A program made the position numbers and the translations under genes. Shown piece by piece: positions 17,818 through 26,604 of a stretch of DNA of 64,000 nt. The stretch's first letter is position 1; each line of letters starts with the position of its first letter. A model generated the notes under the pieces. It saw nothing but the letters and a program-made list of their open reading frames with translations, did no database searches and was not told the origin of the DNA. Origin of the DNA: Marivita hallyeonensis. Lineage in GTDB: Bacteria > Pseudomonadota > Alphaproteobacteria > Rhodobacterales > Rhodobacteraceae. The stretch lies in contig NZ_FQXC01000002.1 in assembly GCF_900129875.1 (NCBI RefSeq), forward strand, positions 186,001 through 250,000. Reading direction: 5' to 3'.

Positions 17818-18501
17818 ATGAAGGTTGTGCTTGTCACCGGTGGCGCACGCGGGATCGGTCGCGGTATTGTCGAGGCCTTTGCCAGCGATCACGCGGTATC
17901 ATTCACCTACAACACGACTGAGCCAGATGGGGTTCTGACTAAGCTGCGCAGTGTCCACGCGATCAAGGCCGATTTGGCGGAGCGTGCGGCGGCACAAGAG
18001 ATTGTCGACGCAGTGATCAACCGGTGGGGTCGACTGGATGTCATTGTGAACAATGCAGGCGTGGTGGAGCCAGATGATGGTGACATGGCGCGGACCTTTG
18101 CCGTAAACGTCACGGCGCCAATGCACTTGCTGGAGGCGGCGTTGCCTCACCTCAAGTCCGGGGCGTCCGTCATTAACATTTCCTCGATGAACGCACGCCT
18201 GCCTGCGATGGGGGCTGCCGGGTATTCCGCCAGCAAGGCGGCGCTCGATACCTGGACCAAGGGAATGGCCAAAACTCTTGGCCCTCGCGGCATCCGTGTC
18301 AATGCGATCGCGCCCGGAGCGATCGAACGCACAGAGTCGCCGCGTCCAGAGAAATTGGTTCAGAAGTTTGTGGATCTGACGGCCCTCGGACGGGTTGGCA
18401 CCCCCAGCGATGTGGCTGGCGTGGTGCGATTTCTGGCATCGGATGCAGCCGGTTTCATCACCGGCGAAATATTGGGCGTGACCGGCGGATACCGTCTCTA
18501 A
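17818..18501 (+). CDS. SDR family oxidoreductase
   Basis: A 227-residue short-chain dehydrogenase. It has the cofactor motif VTGGARGIGRG near the N-terminus, NNAGVVEP, the catalytic INISSMNARLPAMGAAGYSASKAALD (Ser, Tyr-x3-Lys) and VNAIAPGAIER. The C-terminal FITGEILGVTGGYRL is typical of FabG-like enzymes. No substrate can be inferred, and the neighbours are unrelated. A ribosome site, AAAGGAG, lies about six bases before the ATG. Confidence 0.85.
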   Translation: MKVVLVTGGARGIGRGIVEAFASDHAVSFTYNTTEPDGVLTKLRSVHAIKADLAERAAAQEIVDAVINRWGRLDVIVNNAGVVEPDDGDMARTFAVNVTAPMHLLEAALPHLKSGASVINISSMNARLPAMGAAGYSASKAALDTWTKGMAKTLGPRGIRVNAIAPGAIERTESPRPEKLVQKFVDLTALGRVGTPSDVAGVVRFLASDAAGFITGEILGVTGGYRL

Positions 18502-18624
18502 TTCGACAAATTTGTGCAACTGCTGGCACATCCTGTCGCATGTGACAGCCTGTACCCTACACTTTTGTCGGGCTTGCCCCCATTTTCAGGTCTCAACAGG
18601 CACACTTTACTGACGAGTTACGAC

Positions 18625-18726
18625 ATGAAACTGCTGACGCTGGTCCAGACAGCCGCGCTGCTGCTTATTGCGGGCGCGAGCGTATTCGCCGGGACAACGG
18701 ATTCGCTTCCGATCACCCTGCCCTGA
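18625..18726 (+). CDS. possible 33-residue exported peptide
   Basis: A short open frame encodes a Lys-start peptide that is mostly a signal-like hydrophobic segment (LTLVQTAALLLIAGASVFAG) followed by about ten residues. It ends four bases before the convergent ccmG stop. There is only a weak ribosome site (GACGAG). It could be a real small membrane or exported peptide, or chance. Confidence 0.3.
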   Translation: MKLLTLVQTAALLLIAGASVFAGTTDSLPITLP

Positions 18727-18730
18727 GCGA

Positions 18731-19270
18731 TTACTCTGCCAGGGCAGAGTTGAGCGCTGGCACGAAGCGCTGTTCATAGTCAGTCCCGACCAACGGCCCG
18801 GCGAAACGGAACAAAACCGTGCCATCCCGATCCACGATGAAGGTTTCCGGTGGCGCGGTCACGCCCCAGTCGATGGACGTGCGCCCCGCGGGATCAAACG
18901 GCACCGCGATGAACGGATTGCCGTCCTGAGCCAGGTATTGTGATGCGGTGTTTTCCCGGTCGCGAATGTTCACGCCAATGATCGGAATGCCATCCGCCTG
19001 CATTTCCAGCAGTTTCGGGTGTTCAAGGCGGCAGGGTGGACACCAGCTGGCCCAGAAATTGACGAGTGTCACCTCGCCCGACTGGAACATCTCGGGCGAG
19101 AACGGCGCGTAGCCGGGAAGGGGCAGCGTCGTGATCTCTGGCGCCGGTTGACCGACGCGCGTCGACGGCAGGCCCTGCGGGTCTTCACGGAACATGCCCA
19201 CGTAAGCCAGCACCGCAAACGCCGCGAAGAGCACCGGCGGAAGCACCATCAGCGGCGAGATTTTAGCCAT
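18731..19270 (-). CDS. ccmG: DsbE/CcmG thiol:disulfide oxidoreductase for cytochrome c maturation
   Basis: A membrane-anchored periplasmic thioredoxin-like protein (helX in Rhodobacter) that reduces apocytochrome c cysteines before haem attachment. The 179-residue product has an N-terminal transmembrane anchor (about residues 5-24). The active site is NFWASWCPPCRLEHP with Cys77 and Cys80, and the cis-proline region is GVTAPPETFIVDRDG. The start at 19270 is chosen because its ATGGCTAA overlaps the ccmD stop by eight bases; a longer frame runs back into ccmD. It is the last gene of the ccmABCDG block. Confidence 0.93.
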   Translation of the reverse strand: MAKISPLMVLPPVLFAAFAVLAYVGMFREDPQGLPSTRVGQPAPEITTLPLPGYAPFSPEMFQSGEVTLVNFWASWCPPCRLEHPKLLEMQADGIPIIGVNIRDRENTASQYLAQDGNPFIAVPFDPAGRTSIDWGVTAPPETFIVDRDGTVLFRFAGPLVGTDYEQRFVPALNSALAE

Positions 19271-19418
19271 TGCGCACCTTGCGGCTCTCGACCTCTTCCA
19301 AGGCGGCACGTACCTTCCGTGCCCGGCGGACGCTGATCCATGTGATCAGAAGCAGCATGACGAAGGTGACGCCGTACGAGCTCAGCACTTCGAATGCGTA
19401 TTTGCCCAGATCCGGCAT
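19263..19418 (-). CDS. ccmD: haem exporter protein CcmD
   Basis: A 51-residue gene, easy to miss because of its size. It encodes MPDLGKYAFEVLSSYGVTFV, then a single hydrophobic helix (MLLLITWISV) and a basic, charged tail (RRARKVRAALEEVESRKVRNG), which is the usual CcmD plan. CcmD helps release holo-CcmE from the CcmABC complex. Its ATG shares one base with the ccmC stop (TGATG), and its stop overlaps the ccmG start by eight bases, so translation is probably coupled. Confidence 0.9.
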   Translation of the reverse strand: MPDLGKYAFEVLSSYGVTFVMLLLITWISVRRARKVRAALEEVESRKVRNG

Positions 19419-20146
19419 CAGGCTTGACCCTCACGCGCCAGAAGCGCCCGTGTACGACGTGCGCGGATCTCGGTCTGGGTGCGCAGAAAGACGAGCGCCA
19501 CGAAGAGAAGCGCAAACCCCAGCATGCTGATGACTGCCGGGTACCAGAACACGTCCGAGATGTTCTCTTCCCGATCCAGAGAGAATGTCGCCCCCTGGTG
19601 CAGACCCTGGTTCCAGAAATTAACGGCATACCGGCTCAGGATCGCAAAGACCGACCCGACGAGGCAGAGGATCGAGGTCAGATCCGCGGCCGTGTCATCG
19701 TTCTCGATGGCTTCCCACAGGGCGATATAGCCGAGGTAGAACAGGAACAGGATGAGGAAGGACGTCAGGCGTGGATCCCATTCCCACCACGTGCCCCACA
19801 TGGGCTGGCCCCAGAAAGCGCCCGTGACCAGTGCGATGACGGTCATGACCGCGCCTACGGGTGCAGCGGCGCGCGCCGCAAGGGCCGAGACATGATGACG
19901 GCGCACGATCCAGATGAGCGACGCGACAAGCATCATCAGCCAGGCGTTGATTGCCATAAGCGCGGACGGCACGTGGATGTAGATGATCTTGACCGTGGAC
20001 CCCATGCGGAAATCATCGGGCGTGAAGAAGAAGCCCCAGATCAACCCGGTAGCGAGACATCCGGCAGCCAACACCCAAATCCATGGCAACACCTTGTCGG
20101 TGGTGCTGATGAACTTTACCGGATTGGCGTATTCCCACAAAGACAT
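19418..20146 (-). CDS. ccmC: haem exporter/haem-handling protein CcmC
   Basis: A 242-residue inner-membrane protein with six predicted helices that loads haem onto CcmE. It carries the tryptophan-rich haem-binding motif WGTWWEWD at residues 117-124 and the conserved histidines in IYIHVPSA (H58) and in VNFWNQGLHQG. Gene order ccmA-ccmB-ccmC-ccmD-ccmG on the minus strand matches the Rhodobacter hel cluster. ccmB ends 58 bases upstream, and ccmD overlaps by one base. Confidence 0.96.
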   Translation of the reverse strand: MSLWEYANPVKFISTTDKVLPWIWVLAAGCLATGLIWGFFFTPDDFRMGSTVKIIYIHVPSALMAINAWLMMLVASLIWIVRRHHVSALAARAAAPVGAVMTVIALVTGAFWGQPMWGTWWEWDPRLTSFLILFLFYLGYIALWEAIENDDTAADLTSILCLVGSVFAILSRYAVNFWNQGLHQGATFSLDREENISDVFWYPAVISMLGFALLFVALVFLRTQTEIRARRTRALLAREGQA

Positions 20147-20204
20147 GGGTGTCAGGTAGGCGGTTTTTCGAGCGCCTTCAATTCAAAAAACCGCATGGGA
20201 CGTG

Positions 20205-20861
20205 TTACCGCAGATTGATCTTGAGAACGGCAGCGCTGGCAAATGGCAGAAGTGCGATCACGCCAAAGCTGATCCCGGCCAAAAGCATCAACGGCGTCTG
20301 CACAGAGAGACCGTCTGCGCCGCGGCGCGCGACCTCGGCTCCGAAGATCAGCGTCGGCACGTAGAGCGGCAGCACGAGCAAGGACATCAGCAATCCGCCG
20401 CGTTTCAACCCAACGGTCAGCGCCGCGCCGAACGTGCCGATCACACTCAGCGCCGGTGTGCCGACCGCGAGACTGATGAGCACCCATTGATACGCAGGCC
20501 CAGGCAGGTTGAGCAGCACGCCCAGAACCGGGGCCGCGAGGACCAGAGGCAAGCCCGTGGTGATCCAGTGGGCCAGCGCCTTGATCGTAACGATGCTTTC
20601 CATCGGCAAAGGCGCGGTCGCCAAAAGGTCGAGCGACCCATCCTCCCAATCCAGCGCCAGAATGCGGTCGAGCGACAAAAGACAGGCCAACAGGGCTCCG
20701 ATCCACAGGATACCGGGCGCGATCCGCGAAAGAAGGTCGGTTTGCGGACCTACGCCGAAGGGGACGAGCACTGTGACGATAAGGAAGAACGCCAATCCCA
20801 ACCCGAACCCGCCGCCCGCGCGGAAGGCCAGCATCAAGTCGCGCATCAGCAGCGCCCTCAC
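20205..20861 (-). CDS. ccmB: haem exporter protein CcmB
   Basis: The membrane subunit of the CcmAB ABC complex, needed to release haem-loaded CcmE during cytochrome c maturation. The 218-residue product is very hydrophobic, with about six helices. It has typical CcmB blocks: [42 protein letters not shown] and [15 protein letters not shown]. Its start overlaps the ccmA end by four bases (ATGA). Confidence 0.95.
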   Translation of the reverse strand: MRALLMRDLMLAFRAGGGFGLGLAFFLIVTVLVPFGVGPQTDLLSRIAPGILWIGALLACLLSLDRILALDWEDGSLDLLATAPLPMESIVTIKALAHWITTGLPLVLAAPVLGVLLNLPGPAYQWVLISLAVGTPALSVIGTFGAALTVGLKRGGLLMSLLVLPLYVPTLIFGAEVARRGADGLSVQTPLMLLAGISFGVIALLPFASAAVLKINLR

Positions 20862-21472
20862 AGGAAGGCCTCATCCATCTGACGTGCTTTGGGGCCTGCT
20901 TTGAAGGGGCTGAGGTCCAGCACACGCGCCTCGCTGAGTCCCAGATCGATATGGGTTGCCATCAGCGCACTGCCGCCTGAGGACAGGTGGTGTCGCACGG
21001 CGTCAGCAAACAGCGATACAGACGCGGCATCCAAGGAAACGGTCGGTTCATCCAGCACCCAGATCGGGCGCCCGGTCACCATCAGTCTCGCCAGGCCCAG
21101 ACGGCGTTTTTGACCGGCGGACAGGGTTCCGGCCATCCGCGCGCGAAGTTCGATCAGGTCAAAGGCCGCCAGGGCAGGTTCAACGTCGCTCAGACCAAAC
21201 ACCGACGCCCAGAACCGAAGGTTCTCGGTCACGCTCAGCATGGCCTTTAAACCATCGGAATGACCCGCGTAGGCGATCTGGTCCTCCGCCCGTGACACGA
21301 TGCCGGCCTCGACCGGTTGCAAACCCGCGATGCTGCGCAGAAGTGTGGTTTTTCCGACCCCATTTGGCCCGCGCAGTACCAGCGCTTCGCCCGCGGCAAG
21401 CTCGAACGAGACCCCTTCGAGGATCGTCAGACCGCCGCGCGTCACCGCCAAATCTTGGACCGTCAATGTCAT
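20858..21472 (-). CDS. ccmA: haem exporter ATP-binding protein CcmA
   Basis: The 204-residue ABC ATPase of the cytochrome c maturation system. Walker A is GPNGVGKTT (35-43), the signature is [14 protein letters not shown], and Walker B is [13 protein letters not shown]. It is the first of the five ccm genes and lies 93 bases downstream of the Mth938-like gene, so it may have its own promoter or share the secDF transcript. Confidence 0.95.
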   Translation of the reverse strand: MTLTVQDLAVTRGGLTILEGVSFELAAGEALVLRGPNGVGKTTLLRSIAGLQPVEAGIVSRAEDQIAYAGHSDGLKAMLSVTENLRFWASVFGLSDVEPALAAFDLIELRARMAGTLSAGQKRRLGLARLMVTGRPIWVLDEPTVSLDAASVSLFADAVRHHLSSGGSALMATHIDLGLSEARVLDLSPFKAGPKARQMDEAFL

Positions 21473-21565
21473 GGCTCGGGCTTAGACCACGGGCGCGACC
21501 GCTAAAAGCGCCAAAATGTCTCTGCCGCGTAATCGAAACTGGTCGGCGTTATCGCTGCAACGGCG

Positions 21566-21922
21566 TCAGGTGACCGGCAGGACCGCAAGCGCGACCCGCC
21601 GTCCTTCGGACAGAAGCACGTTGTAGGTGCGGCAGGCGGCGGGGGAACTCATCACCTCGACCCCGAGCCCCGCCTCTTCCAGCGCGTCACGCAAGTCAGC
21701 CGGCAGGTGCGCAATCTCGGACCCGGTGCCGACAAAGAGCACGTCCACTTCTTTGGCCAACGCTGCCAAGGTCTTTGCGTCATCGTAACCGCCCCACGCG
21801 GACGTGCCCTTGGCCCAGGTCAGCAGGGGGGCTTCGTGTTTTTCGCCACCGATCCGAAAGAAACCCGGTCCATAGCCCTCAACAGGCAGTGCGTCGGTGT
21901 AAACTACTTCGTTCAAGCGCAT
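21566..21922 (-). CDS. Mth938-like (NDUFAF3-related) protein
   Basis: A 118-residue single-domain protein of the Mth938/AAMDC/NDUFAF3 group. It has GYGPGFFRIGG, the stretch DVLFVGTGSEIAHLP, and a C-terminal MSSPAACRTYNVLLSEGRRVALAVLP. Bacterial relatives often lie beside secDF, and the mitochondrial relative NDUFAF3 is a complex I assembly factor; the bacterial role is not settled. Here it sits between a TauE gene and ccmA. Confidence 0.82.
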   Translation of the reverse strand: MRLNEVVYTDALPVEGYGPGFFRIGGEKHEAPLLTWAKGTSAWGGYDDAKTLAALAKEVDVLFVGTGSEIAHLPADLRDALEEAGLGVEVMSSPAACRTYNVLLSEGRRVALAVLPVT

Positions 21923-21934
21923 GCGATGTGCCCC

Positions 21935-22693
21935 TTACACGGAATCCCAGAGTGGCAAGCCCGCCAACGTGGCTGCGGCGATAATGGCATAAGCTACGAG
22001 CCGGTAAAACCGTTCCCGATCCGGTACAAATAGGGCTTGCCCAACGAGGGTTCCAAGACCGTAGGGGATCAGGAAAAGCAGCCCCAGAAGGACGGAAGTC
22101 AATGTAAGAAGGCCTTGCAAGTACATGAGCGGCAACAACAAAAGGCTGGTGACGGTCAGAAAGACGATGGTCGTGGCACGGGTCACCGCAACGCGATCGC
22201 GACCGGCGAGCTGAAAGAGCACCATGATCGGACCCAAGAGCCCGCTCACACCACCGACGAACCCCGTGGCCAGTCCGATACCAGCCCGGGTCACGGTGTT
22301 CGGCTCTACCGAATACCGCCAGCCTGCGATAAGCGCGAGAAGTGTGACGGCGCAGACGATCACGACGACCCAGCGAATGACGGTGACATCCGTGCGGCTG
22401 AGCACCCAGAAGCCGACCGAAGCGGCAATCGTGGCCGACATAATCAGGATCGACACCCCTTTCCGGTCCACAAGTGGCAATGCCTTCGGCACCACCGTGA
22501 AGAATGAAGACAAGGCTGAGACGGAGAAAGCCGCGATGGCGACCGCTGGCGGGAGGAAGACAACGGCCACCGGCATGTAGATGAGCGCGGCGCCAAAGCC
22601 TGCGAAGCCATAGACGATGCCGGCAACCAGCACCGTCAATCCCAGCCAGACCAGCCCCGCCGTTTCCAGCGCGGCTGTCAGGGCCTCAAGCAT
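21935..22693 (-). CDS. TauE/SafE family sulfite exporter-like permease
   Basis: An inner-membrane protein of 252 residues with about eight hydrophobic helices. It has the family's GFGAALIYMP region and FVGGVSGLLGPIMVLFQLAG. Members export sulfite, sulfoacetate or other small anions, but the substrate here is unknown. The ATG at 22693 overlaps the secF stop by eight bases (ATGCTTGA), which favours it over the GTG two codons earlier. Its position between secF and the Mth938-like gene is unusual. A second TauE-type gene occurs at 39894. Confidence 0.82.
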   Translation of the reverse strand: MLEALTAALETAGLVWLGLTVLVAGIVYGFAGFGAALIYMPVAVVFLPPAVAIAAFSVSALSSFFTVVPKALPLVDRKGVSILIMSATIAASVGFWVLSRTDVTVIRWVVVIVCAVTLLALIAGWRYSVEPNTVTRAGIGLATGFVGGVSGLLGPIMVLFQLAGRDRVAVTRATTIVFLTVTSLLLLPLMYLQGLLTLTSVLLGLLFLIPYGLGTLVGQALFVPDRERFYRLVAYAIIAAATLAGLPLWDSV

Positions 22694-23654
22694 CCACACC
22701 CGAAAACTGGTTGCCGGTCGTGTCCGTCGGCTTTGTCCAGTCGCGCTTTACGCCGAGCCACAAGAGGATCGCCGAGGCCACGAAGATCGACGAATAGGTT
22801 CCGACGATCACACCCCAGATCATGGCGAAGACGAAGCCCCGGATCACGTCACCGCCCAGAACGAACAGCGCGATCAGTGCCAGAAGCGTGGTGGCGGAGG
22901 TCATGAATGTCCGGCTCAGCGTTTCGTTGATCGAGATGTTCAGAACCTCCTTGAGATCCTTTTTCTTGTATTTGATCAGGTTCTCGCGGACGCGGTCGAA
23001 AACAACCACCGTGTCGTTCAGCGAATACCCCACAATCGTGAGAAGCGCCGCGATGATGGCGAGGTCGAACTTGATCTGCAGTTCCGAGAAGATGCCGATG
23101 GTGAGGATCACGTCATGCACCAAGGCAGCGACCGCCCCGAGTGCAAACTGCCATTCAAACCTGAGCCAAATGTAGATCAGAACCGCGCCAATCGCCAAAA
23201 GCACGGCAATCGCTGCGGTCTGTATCAATTCGCCGGACACTTTCGGACCCACCGATTCTACCGAGACGAACTGGATGTCCGGCACAACGGCGACCATCGC
23301 CGCCTCTACTGCGCGGATGACCTCGGGCGTTACCGCCTCTTGGCCTTCCTGCGCCTGAATGCGGATCATCGCCACGTTCTGGTCCGGCCCGAAGGTCGGG
23401 TCGAACACTTCGGAGATCACCACGTCGCCGAGCGCCAAAGGCGTGAGCGCGTCTCGGTACGCACCAACATCCACCGGCTGTGTCGACTCCGTCCGGATCG
23501 TCGTACCGCCGCGGAAGTCGATCCCGTAATTCAGACCCTGCAAAAGGAACGACACGAAGGCGAGAACAACCAAAACGCCGGAGATGCCAAACCAGAGTTT
23601 CCAGCGGCTGAAGAAATCGAAATTCGTGTTCTGTTTGACCAGTCGCAAGCGCAT
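22686..23654 (-). CDS. secF: protein translocase subunit SecF
   Basis: A 322-residue subunit of the SecDF complex that uses proton motive force to help proteins leave the Sec channel. It has the first helix with FWFGISG-like start, then GIDFRGGT, then the periplasmic P1 region. The RND-type helices include GYSLNDTVVVFDRVREN, and a C-terminal membrane block includes ETLSRTFMTSATTLLAL. It follows secD with one base between them, and its end overlaps the TauE gene. Confidence 0.96.
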   Translation of the reverse strand: MRLRLVKQNTNFDFFSRWKLWFGISGVLVVLAFVSFLLQGLNYGIDFRGGTTIRTESTQPVDVGAYRDALTPLALGDVVISEVFDPTFGPDQNVAMIRIQAQEGQEAVTPEVIRAVEAAMVAVVPDIQFVSVESVGPKVSGELIQTAAIAVLLAIGAVLIYIWLRFEWQFALGAVAALVHDVILTIGIFSELQIKFDLAIIAALLTIVGYSLNDTVVVFDRVRENLIKYKKKDLKEVLNISINETLSRTFMTSATTLLALIALFVLGGDVIRGFVFAMIWGVIVGTYSSIFVASAILLWLGVKRDWTKPTDTTGNQFSGVDA

Positions 23655-23655
23655 A

Positions 23656-25317
23656 TCAGACCTCGATCGTCTTGGGGCGACGGCGTTCGAACCACATCAC
23701 GATCAAAAGCCGGGTGACAAAAATGGCGGTGAAAACCGAGGTCATGATGCCAAGACCCAGTGTAATCGCAAAGCCGCGCACTGGACCGGAGCCCATGACA
23801 AACAGAATGACCGCCGTGATGAATGTGGTGATGTTCGCGTCGAGGATGGCCGACAGCGCCTTCTCGTACCCCAGCTCGATCGCGCGCGCCGGGCCTTTGG
23901 CCGTTTTCAACTCTTCGCGGATCCGTTCGAAAATCAGCACGTTTGCATCCACGGCCATGCCGACCGTCAGGACGATCCCGGCGATGCCCGGCAGGGTCAG
24001 CGTGGCACCGATCAGGCTGAGCAGTCCGAAAATCAGGCCGATATTGATGATGAGCGCCACATTGGCAAAGAGGCCGAAAAGACCGTAGCTTAGCCCCATG
24101 AACACCAGCACGGCCACGAAGGCGATGATAGTGGCGATGCGGCCCGCTTCGATACTGTCCTGACCCAGTTCAGGGCCGATTGTGCGCTCTTCCAAGAACT
24201 CCAGACCGGCCGGCAAAGCCCCCGCGCGGAGAAGCACGGCGAGCTGGGTCGATTCCTCCACCGTGAAATTGCCGGTGATGATACCCGAACCGCCCGGGAT
24301 GTGGCTTTGGATCACCGGCGCGCTGATGACTTCGTTGTCCAGAACGATCGCGAAGGGATTGCCGATATTCGCCGCCGTATAATCGCCGAACTTGCGCGCG
24401 CCCGCCGGGTTGAACCGGAAGTTCACCGCAGGCCGCCCGTTCTGGTCGAAACTGGGCTGGGCATCCACCAGCTCTTCGCCGGTCACCACGGGCACCTGTT
24501 CCAGCGTGTAGAATACGCCGCCCTCATCCAGCGACGGAAGGATTTCGTTGCCCACACCGGGCGATGCGGCTGCATCCGTTCCGCGCCCAACCACCGGTTG
24601 GAATGTCAGCTGCGCGGTCGTGCCGATGATCTCTTTCAACTCCGCAGCCGAGCCGATGCCCGGCACCTGGATCAGGATGCGGTCACTGCCCTGCCGCTGG
24701 ATCGTGGGTTCGCGAGTGCCGACCTCATCGATCCGGCGACGGATGATTTCGAGGCTCTGCATCATCGTACGTTCGTCGGTCGCAAGCTGCTCGGCCTCGG
24801 ACAAGGTGACGACGATGTCGCTACCATCGGCGCGCACTTCGAGGTCGTTGCTCAACGCGCCGGTCAGGGACACGACCGGTTGCGACAGGCCGCGCACAAG
24901 CTCAAGTGCACGCGCCATGCCGTCGGGCTCTGATATACGGACTCGCAGTTCGTTCGCCGCCGAGGGTTGCAGACGGATGGTGCCGACCGTGTCCCGCTCA
25001 GGCCGCAGCACATCGCGCACCTCGGGCCACAACGCTTCGAGCCGGGCGGCATAGACATCTTCGACCTGCACTTCGGCAAGCAAATGCGCCCCGCCGCGCA
25101 GATCGAGGCCAAGGTTCACCAATCCAGACGGAAGAAAGGACGGCCAGTCACCGCTTTGTTCCAGCAGCTCGGGCGTCTCACCCGTCAGCTCGATCGCGGC
25201 CATCGCATCGTTGTATTGTTCGACGCGCGGATAGAACAGGTTCGGCAGGGCCAGCACCAGACCGACGGCGACCGTGGTCCAGATCAAAAGGCGCTTCCAG
25301 AGATCGATCTGAAGCAT
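23656..25317 (-). CDS. secD: protein translocase subunit SecD
   Basis: A 553-residue SecD with the N-terminal helix, the GLDLRGGAHLL motif, the large periplasmic domains (INEVGTREPTIQRQGSDRILIQVPG-type block), then six helices including the GMAVDANVLIFERIREE motif. It works with SecF and YajC at SecYEG. The order yajC-secD-secF on the minus strand is the usual one, with yajC ending 32 bases upstream. Confidence 0.97.
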   Translation of the reverse strand: MLQIDLWKRLLIWTTVAVGLVLALPNLFYPRVEQYNDAMAAIELTGETPELLEQSGDWPSFLPSGLVNLGLDLRGGAHLLAEVQVEDVYAARLEALWPEVRDVLRPERDTVGTIRLQPSAANELRVRISEPDGMARALELVRGLSQPVVSLTGALSNDLEVRADGSDIVVTLSEAEQLATDERTMMQSLEIIRRRIDEVGTREPTIQRQGSDRILIQVPGIGSAAELKEIIGTTAQLTFQPVVGRGTDAAASPGVGNEILPSLDEGGVFYTLEQVPVVTGEELVDAQPSFDQNGRPAVNFRFNPAGARKFGDYTAANIGNPFAIVLDNEVISAPVIQSHIPGGSGIITGNFTVEESTQLAVLLRAGALPAGLEFLEERTIGPELGQDSIEAGRIATIIAFVAVLVFMGLSYGLFGLFANVALIINIGLIFGLLSLIGATLTLPGIAGIVLTVGMAVDANVLIFERIREELKTAKGPARAIELGYEKALSAILDANITTFITAVILFVMGSGPVRGFAITLGLGIMTSVFTAIFVTRLLIVMWFERRRPKTIEV

Positions 25318-25349
25318 GTTGGATAGGTCCGATGCAGGCTAGGAAAGGG

Positions 25350-25637
25350 TCAGGTATTCGCGGGTTCGGTCTTGGACATGACCTGCACGATGGTGTTCTG
25401 CACCACGCGCACCTTCACACCTTCCGCAATTTCGACGTCCAGCTCGTTGTTTTCCTTGACCTTTACAACCTTGCCGATCAACCCGCCCTGGGTCACGACC
25501 ACATCGCCCCGGCGCAGCGCCTCGACCATCTTCTGATGCTCTTTCATCTTCTTCTGCTGCGGACGGATCAGCAGGAAATACATAATCGCGAAGATCAGAA
25601 TGAGCGGAATAAACTGGGCGATTGCGCTGCCTTCCAT
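25350..25637 (-). CDS. yajC: preprotein translocase subunit YajC
   Basis: A 95-residue SecDF partner with one N-terminal transmembrane helix (residues 7-24) and the conserved FLLIRPQQKKMKEHQKMVEALRRGDVVVTQGGLIGKV. The start at 25637 gives the normal YajC length; a far longer upstream frame would run across the divergent protease gene. It is the first gene of the long minus-strand run that ends with ccmG, so the promoter should lie in 25638-25832. Confidence 0.95.
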   Translation of the reverse strand: MEGSAIAQFIPLILIFAIMYFLLIRPQQKKMKEHQKMVEALRRGDVVVTQGGLIGKVVKVKENNELDVEIAEGVKVRVVQNTIVQVMSKTEPANT

Positions 25638-25832
25638 GGCGGGCTCCTTGTTGATGGGTGGGCACACGTGGCGGGGCGGCACCCAACGCTGTATTGCCGG
25701 AAAATTTGCGCGGAACCTATGTTGACCTGTCGGGCTTTGCAAGGCGGCTTGCCGAGAGAGATCGAGGCGATCGGTTGTCTGTGGAAAGGACATTCGTTGC
25801 AAGGCTTCCGATTTTTTATCCTGCACCTTGGC

Positions 25833-26519
25833 ATGGCGCGGAAATTGCGCCTTAAGTCGGCCATGCGATGGGGTTGGATCATTTTGGCGCTGTGCTGGAC
25901 CGCAGGACATGCGTCCGCCACGGAGTTGTCTGTTCTGCCGCGCGAAGATCACGCGCAGTGGCAGGCCGTGGGACGGCTCAACGTATCCGGCTTTCGAAAC
26001 CGGGAGATGTGTACAGGGGTACTGATCGCGCCGGATCGCGTTCTGACAGCCGCACATTGTGTCTCGGGGACTGACGGTCTTGGCCCCCGGCCCGACGAGT
26101 TCACTTTTGTCGCGGGCTGGCTTCAGGGCACAGCGGCGGATAGCGCGACTGGCGCGTCCATCTGGGTGCACCCAAAGGCCTATGCGGAAGGTTTGCTCAA
26201 TATCCGTTTCGACATTGCGTTGCTTGACCTTGCGCGTCCCCTCGACATTCCCCCGCTGCCATTGTCCACCAGCGCCGCAGCACCTTTCGGTATTGTGGGG
26301 TACTCGACCCGACGGCCACATATGCTGAGTGCGTCATTTGAGTGCGACGGCCAGACCCTTACCAATCTGCTGCGCCTCGACTGCCCCGTATTGCCCGGCA
26401 ATTCCGGGGGGCCCGTACTGACCCGCGACGGTGACAGGTGGTCGGTGACCGCGGTTGTCAGCGCGATGGGCCAGAGCGGTGCACTGGCAGTGCCGGTGAG
26501 CCTTTTGCCGGAAGACTGA
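25833..26519 (+). CDS. secreted trypsin-like serine protease
   Basis: A 228-residue chymotrypsin-fold (S1) protease. A basic start and hydrophobic core (WIILALCWTAGHASA) form a signal peptide. The catalytic triad is visible: His75 in LTAAHC, Asp127 in FDIALLDL and Ser191 in PGNSGGPVL. The likely location is the periplasm or outside the cell. Starts at 25833 and 25863 (MRWG) are both possible, and neither has a good ribosome site. It is divergent from yajC; serS starts 85 bases downstream. Confidence 0.82.
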   Translation: MARKLRLKSAMRWGWIILALCWTAGHASATELSVLPREDHAQWQAVGRLNVSGFRNREMCTGVLIAPDRVLTAAHCVSGTDGLGPRPDEFTFVAGWLQGTAADSATGASIWVHPKAYAEGLLNIRFDIALLDLARPLDIPPLPLSTSAAAPFGIVGYSTRRPHMLSASFECDGQTLTNLLRLDCPVLPGNSGGPVLTRDGDRWSVTAVVSAMGQSGALAVPVSLLPED

Positions 26520-26604
26520 CCGCCGGTCCTTAGCCCCTACCATGTATCCGAATTCCGGTGCATAAGGCCGCCGAACACCCGAGCGAGTCAGAAGGACAAG
26601 ACCC

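Noticed and set aside
24906-25832. N-terminal extension of the serine protease frame over secD and yajC
   Set aside because: The extension is antisense to conserved genes, and a signal peptide marks the true start near 25833.
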